A stretch of 64,000 nt of DNA, from contig NZ_VUYU01000003.1 in assembly GCF_011682065.1 (NCBI RefSeq), positions 310,001 to 374,000 on the forward strand. Reading direction: 5' to 3'. A model generated the notes under the pieces. The model had not been told where the DNA came from. It saw only the letters and a program-made list of their open reading frames with translations, and made no database searches. Origin of the DNA: Massilia rubra (GTDB lineage: Bacteria > Pseudomonadota > Gammaproteobacteria > Burkholderiales > Burkholderiaceae_D). Of the stretch, positions 18,746 to 24,915 are shown in pieces; position 1 is the stretch's first letter, and every line of letters begins with the position of its first letter. A program made the translations under genes and the position numbers.

Positions 18746-19168
18746 TCAATCGATGCCGTTCAGGCCGGATTTCGCGTCTTTGTCGACGTAGTAATAGGTG
18801 GTATCGCCGTTGGTCACGCTGCCGAGTCCGCCGCTCCCGAGCACGTATTCCTTGCCGTTTTCCATTGTTTTGAATTGGCAGGGGCTGTAAGTGTACTCAT
18901 GCACTTCGATGTCGAAGATCGGCCTGGCGTTTTTCCAGTAGGTGCGGAATTGTTCGGCAGTCATGCTGGCCGATTTGCAATTCCAGCCATTATCCGCACC
19001 CGCGTCGGCCGCGCTCACCCTGACGATATTGTTGCCGTCCACCCGCACCGGCGCATACCACCACAAGGCGCCAGCGCCGATCAAGGCGGCCAAGGTCAAC
19101 ACAATCACCGCGATTGCTTGCGCTACTTTTTTCAGAACATTCACAAAAGCGCGCACCGGGACAATCAC
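18746..19168 (-). CDS. Membrane-anchored periplasmic protein, putative immunity protein (copy 2)
   Basis: Protein of 140 aa, paralogue of the protein at 17593-18012. Membrane helix about 12-35 (VAQAIAVIVLTLAALIGAGAL), then LWWYAPVRVDGNNIVRV, TAEQFRTYWKNARPI, SPCQFKTMENGKEYVLGSGG and TTYYYVDKDAKSGLNGID. Two cysteines match copy 1 and may form a periplasmic disulfide. The GTG at 19168 overlaps the preceding ybeD-like stop by 4 bp but has only a weak Shine-Dalgarno, so a slightly later GTG is possible. Two diverged copies beside one amidase suggest duplication, with copy 2 perhaps guarding against a related effector. Confidence 0.75.
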   Translation of the reverse strand: MIVPVRAFVNVLKKVAQAIAVIVLTLAALIGAGALWWYAPVRVDGNNIVRVSAADAGADNGWNCKSASMTAEQFRTYWKNARPIFDIEVHEYTYSPCQFKTMENGKEYVLGSGGLGSVTNGDTTYYYVDKDAKSGLNGID

Positions 19169-19431
19169 ATCACGATCTTGACCATGTGGTGAGCGTGCAG
19201 CGCGCGGTACAAGTCGTCGAGCTGCTCGCGGCTGATGGCGCGCACGGTGACGGTCAGGCCGGTGTAGTTGCCTTGCGGCGAAGGGCGCACTTCCATGCGG
19301 CCGATGTGAAAGGTGGGGTCGAATTCGAGCACCACGTCGACGATGGTCGCCGCGAAATCGTCATGCGTGGCGCCCATCACCTTGATCGGGAAGTCGCTCG
19401 GGTATTCGATGAGGGATTCAGTCGGTTCCAT
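19165..19431 (-). CDS. YbeD/DUF493 family protein
   Basis: Protein of 88 aa. Small ACT-like alpha/beta fold typical of the DUF493 family: SLIEYPSDFPIKVMG at the N-terminus (signature YP--FPIKVMG) and YTGLTVTVRAISREQLDDLYRAL at the C-terminus. In many proteobacteria this gene sits directly before lipB; here it is 6 kb from lipB and next to the immunity-like gene, so the usual linkage is broken. The function of the family is unsettled. ATG 19431 follows GGAT. Confidence 0.92.
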   Translation of the reverse strand: MEPTESLIEYPSDFPIKVMGATHDDFAATIVDVVLEFDPTFHIGRMEVRPSPQGNYTGLTVTVRAISREQLDDLYRALHAHHMVKIVM

Positions 19432-19505
19432 ACACAATCCAGTTCTAAAAAATGACAACACAGCCGCGCTCCCCGTATGGGAACGCGCTTTATGACATTG
19501 TAGCC

Positions 19506-19533
19506 AAAAAAAGGCCAGCGCTAGGCTGGCCTT
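19506..19533 (-). terminator. Rho-independent terminator of the FecR-like gene
   Basis: On the minus strand AAGGCCAGC (19525-19533 read in reverse) pairs with GCTGGCCTT (19511-19519) around a 5-nt loop and runs into seven T residues (19512-19506). A textbook intrinsic terminator, 70 bp past the stop of the gene at 19606-21816. Confidence 0.85.
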
Positions 19534-19605
19534 GAACTATTCCCTTGGGAGGAACAGGTGAGACTGGTAGGGCAAGCCCGCCAGGCGAGCCCGCGCATGC
19601 GCGGC

Positions 19606-21816
19606 TCAGCGAATCTGTTGCTGTACGTTGTCGCGGCGGTCCTGGCGTTGCTCGCGCGCGCGTTCGCGCTTGTCGGCCTCTTCGGCCTGCTTTTGCTGTT
19701 GCTGCTGCGATTGCTGGGCTTGCGATTGCTGGGCTTGCGCTTGTTGAGCCTGCTGAGCCTGCTGCGCTTGCTGAGCCTGGCGTGCCTGGGCCTGGGCCGC
19801 CTCGCGCTGCTGGGCGTCGCGTTGCTGGGCATCACGCTGCTGGCGCTCGGCCTGCTGGCGACGTTCGTTCTCGGCATCGCGCGACTGGCGTTCGGCCTGT
19901 TGGCGACGCGCATTCTCGGCATCGTGCTGCTGACGCTCGGCCTGCTGGCGGCGCGCGTTCTCGCCGTCGCGCTGCTGGCGTTCGGCTTGCTGCTGGCGAT
20001 CGGCCTGCTGTTGCCGTTCCAGCTGGCGCAGGCGTTCCTGGTCGGCGTCGCGCTGCAGCCGGTCGGCGAGCTGGCGGTTGTTGGCCTCGCGCTGCTGGCG
20101 TTCGGCTTGCTGGCGATTGCTGGCGTCGCGTTGCCCTTGCAGTTGCGCTTCGGCTTCGCGCTGCTGGCGCGCGCTCTCGATCGTGCGCAGGCGCTCGCCT
20201 TCGACGCCGCGCTGGCGGTCGGCCTCGGCCTCGCGACGGCGCTCGGCCAGATCGGCTTCGCGCTGGCGTTGCTGGCCATCCGCGGCGCGGCGGTTGTCGG
20301 TTTCCAGCTCGCGCAGGCGGCGTTCGTTGGCCTGGTCGCGCTCGCGCCGTTCGATCTCGGCTTCGCGCTGGCGCCTGTCCTTCTCGGCAAGGCTGCGCTG
20401 CGGTTCATTGGTGGTGAGCACTTGCGGCGGGGTGCGCACGAAGCGTTCGTTGTCGCCTGGGCGGCCCTCGCGGCGGCTGAACGGCTGGGCGCCGTTGGAC
20501 GGCGTCGTGATCACGCGGCCAATTGCGTTGCGGTCGGGCCGGCCATCGCCGTCGCGGTCGAAGCGATTGGGCCAGTTGCCCTGCGGGCGCGGTGGCGCGC
20601 CGAACGGAATGTTCTGGGTGGCCAGCGGCGTGAGCACCGGGCGCGGCGCGCGCGGCACCACGATCTGGCCGCGCCCGACGAACTGGTTCAGGCCGACCAC
20701 GGTCAGGCCGTCGTGCCGGCCCGGGCGATAGTCGGGCCGCGCATGGCGGTTGTGGTGGCGCAGGTGCTCGGGCGGCAGGTGGTAGCCGGGCACGTACGAT
20801 TCGCCCGGATTGAGCGGATACCAGCCCTGCGCGGGCGCGTTGCGGCGCGCGCCGTTGTCGTTGAATGCGAGGTTCCAGTTATTGCCGCCGACCCAGCCGA
20901 CCAGCGCCGGCGCCCACACCGGACGGCCGATATTGCGCCCCGGCGCCCACGACCAGCGCTGCCTGACCATCACCCAGCGCCCGTAGTGCGAAGGCGCGTA
21001 GCCCCACGGGGCGTTGTCGACCCAGGTCCAGCCCCACGGCGCCAGATAGGTCCAGCGGCCGTCGCGGTAAGGCACCCAGCCGGCGGCCACGGTACGCGGG
21101 GTCCACAGGGGACCGTAATCGCTGTCGTCGCGCCAGACGCCGTGCTGGTCGAGTTCTTCGTAGCCGGTCATCTCGGTGGTGACGTAGCGGTCGGAGGTGG
21201 TGCGCTCGTCGCGCGCGTCGCGCTGCAGCGACCAGTCGTCGAAACTGTCGCGTACCGCGAGCGCCGTGCGCACGTCGTCCTCGTGCACATCGACGCGCTT
21301 GCCGGCCCGCACCGACAAGCTCGAACCGCCGCCGTCGACCTGCGCCGTGCCCTCGAACACCGAGATGTTGGTAGTGTCGCGCACGCGTTCGGCGTCGATG
21401 CGCAGGCGGCCCACGTCGCGCATGCGCACCAGGCCCTGCGGGGTGGACAGTTCGAGTCCGCGCAGCACCTCGGCGTTGCGCACCCGCAAACTCAGGCTGC
21501 CGTAATGCAGGTGCAGGCGCAATTTGTCGTCGTCGAGTTCGATGACGTCGAGGGACGAATCGCCATCGAGCCGCACCGAGGTCGAGCCGATCCGGATTTC
21601 GGTGCGGCCGTTGCGTTGCGTGACGATCTGGTTGCTGGTCGTCACCGGCCAGTTGACCAGCGCCGCCGTGGCTTCCTCGCCGACCTCGGAGCTGATGTTC
21701 ACCGGTCCCTGGGTCAGGGCGATGCGGCCCACGCGCGCGGGCGTATCGGCCAGCGCCAGCGTCGACAAGGCGGAGAACGCCAACAACATCACGGTTTTAC
21801 GGAAAGGAATAGTCAT
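19606..21816 (-). CDS. FecR-like/DUF6600 exported protein with long Q/R/E coiled-coil tail
   Basis: Protein of 736 aa. Signal peptide 1-23 (STLALA). Residues about 25-190 are a FecR-like beta-helical domain (ARVGRIALTQGPVNISSEVGE, STPQGLVRMRDVGRLRI, VFEGTAQVDG, LSVRAGKRVDV). Residues about 215-325 are DUF6600 (WVPYRDGRWTYLAPWGWTWV, GYAPSHYGRWV). An EF-hand-like acidic loop lies at about 419-430 (RFDRDGDGRPDRN). Residues about 475-736 are a highly charged coiled coil with 15-residue repeats and a poly-Gln/Ala end. No membrane helix, so it is periplasmic or surface-linked, and not a classic sigma regulator. Function unknown. It has its own terminator. Confidence 0.85.
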   Translation of the reverse strand: MTIPFRKTVMLLAFSALSTLALADTPARVGRIALTQGPVNISSEVGEEATAALVNWPVTTSNQIVTQRNGRTEIRIGSTSVRLDGDSSLDVIELDDDKLRLHLHYGSLSLRVRNAEVLRGLELSTPQGLVRMRDVGRLRIDAERVRDTTNISVFEGTAQVDGGGSSLSVRAGKRVDVHEDDVRTALAVRDSFDDWSLQRDARDERTTSDRYVTTEMTGYEELDQHGVWRDDSDYGPLWTPRTVAAGWVPYRDGRWTYLAPWGWTWVDNAPWGYAPSHYGRWVMVRQRWSWAPGRNIGRPVWAPALVGWVGGNNWNLAFNDNGARRNAPAQGWYPLNPGESYVPGYHLPPEHLRHHNRHARPDYRPGRHDGLTVVGLNQFVGRGQIVVPRAPRPVLTPLATQNIPFGAPPRPQGNWPNRFDRDGDGRPDRNAIGRVITTPSNGAQPFSRREGRPGDNERFVRTPPQVLTTNEPQRSLAEKDRRQREAEIERRERDQANERRLRELETDNRRAADGQQRQREADLAERRREAEADRQRGVEGERLRTIESARQQREAEAQLQGQRDASNRQQAERQQREANNRQLADRLQRDADQERLRQLERQQQADRQQQAERQQRDGENARRQQAERQQHDAENARRQQAERQSRDAENERRQQAERQQRDAQQRDAQQREAAQAQARQAQQAQQAQQAQQAQAQQSQAQQSQQQQQKQAEEADKRERAREQRQDRRDNVQQQIR
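19816..19995 (-). repeat. 45-bp in-frame repeats in the coiled coil
   Basis: Three and a half copies of a 45-bp unit encode QQAERQQRDGENARR, QQAERQQHDAENARR, QQAERQSRDAENERR and a decayed fourth unit (residues 608 to about 667). They keep the frame and extend the helix by 15 residues each, so copy number may vary between strains through slippage or recombination. Confidence 0.8.
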
Positions 21817-21931
21817 ACAGGCTCCAGGGCGTACAAGGGACGTCGTCCACGTGTAACGCGCAAGCGCGCCAGCGGAAGACAGGGGTTACAAACAGTTGCA
21901 CATTCTGCGCTCGTGTTACTTTCGGAGCAAC

Positions 21932-22570
21932 TCAGGCTGGGTTGCCGCCGCGCTTGACAAAGAAAAGCGCGCCGCCGATGCACGCCAGCACGGCGCCGAA
22001 GAACCGGTTCTGCTTGCGCAGCGCGCCGGCGTCGCGGAAATACTGCTGCATGGACGAAGCCAGCAAGGCGTAGCCATGCATGACGATGGTATCGATGGTC
22101 ACCATGGTGGCGCCCAGGATCGCCAGCTGCGGCAGCAATGGCAGGGAATTGGAAATGAAGGTCGGCAGCACCGCGACCATGAAAATGATCCCTTTCGGGT
22201 TGGTCGCGTTGGTCAGGAAACCGGTCAGGACGCGCTTTTGCCAGCTTGGGTGGGCCAGCACGGGGGCGTCGGCGCGCACGGCGCTCACCGGGGCGCGCCA
22301 CTGCTGCACGCCGAGGTAAATCAGGTACAGGGCGCCGAGCGTCTTGACGATATTGAATGCCAGTTCCGAGGCCAGCAGCAGCGAGCCGACCCCGGCGCCG
22401 GCGATGGCGAACACCAGCAGCAGCCCGCATTGCAGGCCGGCCACGGTGGCGCTGGCTTTCCGGAAGCCGTAGGCCAGGCCGTGCGACATCGACAGCACCG
22501 CGCCGGAACCGGGCGAAATGGCGATCAGCGAGCCGGCGATGACGAAGGCGATCCAGTTGGCAAGCGGCAT
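21932..22570 (-). CDS. LysE/RhtB-family amino-acid exporter
   Basis: Protein of 212 aa, standard length for the family. About six membrane helices; LysE hallmarks: WIAFVIAGSLIAISPGSGAV (the ISPGP-like motif), GLAYGFRKA and GFLTNATNPKGIIFMVAVLP (the NPK motif). Predicted inner-membrane export of an amino acid, substrate open. ATG 22570 gives the family start MPLANW; no strong Shine-Dalgarno is seen, and the longer frame upstream has no family resemblance. No LysG-type regulator adjoins it. Confidence 0.9.
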   Translation of the reverse strand: MPLANWIAFVIAGSLIAISPGSGAVLSMSHGLAYGFRKASATVAGLQCGLLLVFAIAGAGVGSLLLASELAFNIVKTLGALYLIYLGVQQWRAPVSAVRADAPVLAHPSWQKRVLTGFLTNATNPKGIIFMVAVLPTFISNSLPLLPQLAILGATMVTIDTIVMHGYALLASSMQQYFRDAGALRKQNRFFGAVLACIGGALFFVKRGGNPA

Positions 22571-22678
22571 GGGGAAGTCAGGGAAGAGGGTAATCGGGAT
22601 GGAGACAGGGCTCGGTGCTGCAAGATTCAAGGTACGACAGTGACGCGGGGCGCCAGGGCGAGGCGCCAAGGCGGGGCC

Positions 22679-22735
22679 AAAAAACACGCGGCAACTGAAG
22701 CGGCGAAGCCGGTCTGGACCGACGTCGCCGCTTCA
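22679..22735 (-). terminator. Terminator of the HU gene
   Basis: Reading the minus strand after the HU stop: an 11-bp perfect stem TGAAGCGGCGA/TCGCCGCTTCA (22696-22706 with 22725-22735), extended inside by CGGTC/GACCG, then about 10 nt later a run of six T residues (22686-22679 region). A strong hairpin with a somewhat distant T-run. Confidence 0.65.
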
Positions 22736-22763
22736 GGCCGCGCGCAAAGCCTTACTGCTTCGC

Positions 22764-23048
22764 TTACTTCTTCTTCGGGTTGACCGCAGCCTTCAGGGTC
22801 GCGCCAGCCGAAAATTTTGGCGACTTCGACGCAGCGATCTTGATCGCTTCGCCAGTCGATGGATTGCGGCCCTTGCGCGCAGCGCGCTTGGCAACGGAGA
22901 ACGTACCGAAACCGGTGATCCCAACCGTGTCGCCTTTTTTCAGGCGCTCGGTGATGATCTCGATGATCGTGTTTACCGCGCTGTTGGCAGCTGCGCCGGA
23001 CATTTCTGTACGCTTCGCAAATTCCGCAATCAGTTCGCCTTTTTTCAT
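22764..23048 (-). CDS. HU-family nucleoid protein
   Basis: Protein of 94 aa. Dimeric DNA-bending protein. Complete family pattern: MKKGELIAEFAKRTEMS, VNTIIEIITERLKKGDTVGITGFGTF, the beta-arm RAARKGRNPSTGEAIKI (proline intercalator in NPSTG) and SKSPKFSAGATLKAAVN. A very strong Shine-Dalgarno (GGGAGG, 7 nt before ATG) fits a highly expressed gene. Followed by its own terminator. Confidence 0.97.
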   Translation of the reverse strand: MKKGELIAEFAKRTEMSGAAANSAVNTIIEIITERLKKGDTVGITGFGTFSVAKRAARKGRNPSTGEAIKIAASKSPKFSAGATLKAAVNPKKK

Positions 23049-23213
23049 AAAAATCCTCCCGTGTTAAAAGAGCGGGAAGATTAGCATAATTATTGCCTAG
23101 TGTAATAAATTCTAAAGTGTACGCACAAAAGTAACCCCCGCTGTGACTGGATCACGACGATATCGGACACCTTCGTGCGCGCCCGAAAAAGGGGCGCGCG
23201 GCGCTGTTGGCGA

Positions 23214-23426
23214 TTACTCGGCCAGGGCGGTCTCGGGGCGCGCCTGCGGCAGGCGCATGCGCAGGGCCGCGTTGATCAGGGTCTGGTAGCCCTTGCCGCT
23301 CTGCTCGGAGAGCGAACGGAACTGCTGCAACACCTCGTCGTCGAGGTAAATGGTGATGCGCGTCTTGCGCTTGACCGGGCGCCCGGCGGCAGGGGATGCG
23401 GTGGAAAAATCGTACTCGGATTTCAT
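23214..23426 (-). CDS. BrnA/DUF4415-type ribbon-helix-helix protein (orphan antitoxin)
   Basis: Protein of 70 aa. A short disordered lead (DFSTASPAAGRPVKRKT) precedes a ribbon-helix-helix: RITIYLDDEVLQQFRSLSEQSGKGYQTLINAALRMRL, where RITIYLD is the DNA-reading strand and GKGYQTLIN the family-typical turn. BrnA antitoxins normally follow a BrnT RNase gene; no BrnT-like frame is found in either strand of the 230 bp upstream. So it is an orphan regulator or a remnant. CATGTACGTATAG just upstream holds a TACGTA palindrome. Confidence 0.75.
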   Translation of the reverse strand: MKSEYDFSTASPAAGRPVKRKTRITIYLDDEVLQQFRSLSEQSGKGYQTLINAALRMRLPQARPETALAE

Positions 23427-23659
23427 GGTGGCCTCGCTTTACATCAACTGGTTGGCTTGCGTCGCTTGGTATCGATCAGGACAGGCCCGGGCTGGCGTGT
23501 TAATGACCGGGCTTGGCACTGATGTCACTATACGTACATGCCATCACGGCAAGGCCCGGAAAGCGACGAATTGCAGATTTTGGGGGGTGAAACGCAAAAT
23601 GCCGGGCTGGACGGACTCGGGTTAAGATGCATCTTTTCGACCCTATTGGAGCAGGACAG

Positions 23660-24607
23660 ATGGCTGCAAGCAGTTTACTGGCATTAATCGACGACATCGC
23701 GACCATCCTCGACGATGTCGCCGTGATGAGCAAAGTGGCGGCCAAGAAGACCGCCGGCGTGCTCGGCGACGACCTGGCGCTCAACGCCCAGCAGGTAACG
23801 GGCGTGAAAGCGGACCGCGAACTGCCGGTGGTGTGGGCGGTGGCCAAGGGCTCGTTCATGAACAAGGCGATCCTGGTGCCGGCCGCGCTGGCCATCAGCG
23901 CCTTTTTGCCGCAGGCGATCACGCCGCTGCTGATGATTGGCGGCGCTTACCTGTGCTTCGAGGGCTTCGAGAAGATCGCCCACAAATACCTGCACAGCGC
24001 GGACGAAGACGCCGCCCACCACGAAGAGCTGGTCAAGGCGCTGTCGGACGAATCGGTGGACCTGGTCGCGCTCGAGAAAGAAAAGATCAAGGGCGCGGTG
24101 CGCACCGACTTCATCCTGTCGGCGGAAATCATCGTCATTTCGCTGGGCACGGTGGAAGGGGTGCCGTTCGGGCAGCAGGTGGCGGTGCTGACCACCATTG
24201 CAATCATCATGACGGTGGGCGTGTACGGGCTGGTGGGCGCGATCGTCAAGCTCGATGATGCCGGGCTGTACCTGAGCGAACGGCCCAACGGCGCCGCGCG
24301 CGCGTTCGGACGCCTGCTGCTGGCGGCGGCGCCCAAGCTGATGAAGACCCTGTCGGTGGTCGGCACGGCGGCCATGTTCATGGTCGGCGGCGGCATTCTG
24401 GAGCACGGCTTCCCGCTGCTGCATCATTTTGTGGCGGATGCCGCTGCGGCGGCGGGTGCGGTGGGCGGGATCGGGCCGGTGCTCAAGGCCATCGTGCCGA
24501 CCCTGATCGACGCCGTCATCGGCGTGATCGCCGGCGCCCTGGTGCTGGGCGTGGTGATGATCGGCAAGCGCTTATTCAAAGGCAAAGACGGCGCCAAGCC
24601 CGCCTGA
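23660..24607 (+). CDS. DUF808 inner-membrane protein (YedI-like)
   Basis: Protein of 315 aa. The opening MAASSLLALIDDIATILDDVAVMSKVAAKKTAGVLGDDLALNAQQVTG-type pattern is diagnostic of DUF808. Several membrane helices follow (ILVPAALAISAFLPQAITPLLMIGGAYL, LSAEIIVISLG, VAVLTTIAIIMTVGVYGLVGAIV, and two near the C-terminus). Function unknown; E. coli YedI is the reference. ATG 23660 has AGGA just before it; an upstream frame from 23627 is less likely. Confidence 0.93.
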   Translation: MAASSLLALIDDIATILDDVAVMSKVAAKKTAGVLGDDLALNAQQVTGVKADRELPVVWAVAKGSFMNKAILVPAALAISAFLPQAITPLLMIGGAYLCFEGFEKIAHKYLHSADEDAAHHEELVKALSDESVDLVALEKEKIKGAVRTDFILSAEIIVISLGTVEGVPFGQQVAVLTTIAIIMTVGVYGLVGAIVKLDDAGLYLSERPNGAARAFGRLLLAAAPKLMKTLSVVGTAAMFMVGGGILEHGFPLLHHFVADAAAAAGAVGGIGPVLKAIVPTLIDAVIGVIAGALVLGVVMIGKRLFKGKDGAKPA

Positions 24608-24915
24608 TCTTATTCCCCCGCCGGTGCCAGGTCTGACATTCAGACACGGCCCCGGCTGTTCCCCTCGGTGTCCCCCCCTGTCCCCCCGGTGTCTGTCCCC
24701 CCGGTGTCAGGTCCGACACCGGGGGGCATCGCCGCGTTCCTTACGCGGAACTGACGAATAGATCCAAACTGTTGTTATCAGATCTGCATACTCCGTTCCG
24801 GAATTGACATTGCTTTGTCTTCGTTCCAGTATGGATCGGCAAGTTTTCCACTATTTGTATTTAAGAGTTGATAGGTTTAGTTAAAACAAAATTATAGATA
24901 ACCGAGGGAGCAGGT
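24608..24915. repeat. Intergenic stretch with CCCCCCGGTGTC hairpin repeat
   Basis: A 308-bp gap. 24628-24730 is a patchwork of GGTGTC/GACACC and poly-C units. The core is a perfect 12-bp inverted repeat CCCCCCGGTGTC (24697-24708) / GACACCGGGGGG (24715-24726) with a 6-nt loop; partial copies lie at 24667 and 24686. A related GGTGCCAGGTCTGACA unit is at 24623. It resembles a dispersed palindromic repeat of this genus. The last about 150 bp before the TonB-receptor gene are AT-rich and should hold its promoter; no element is assigned. Confidence 0.7.

Noticed and set aside
24628-24730. CRISPR array in the GGTGTC/CCCCCC block
   Set aside because: Units are irregular, there are no spacers of constant size and no cas genes; it is a hairpin repeat.
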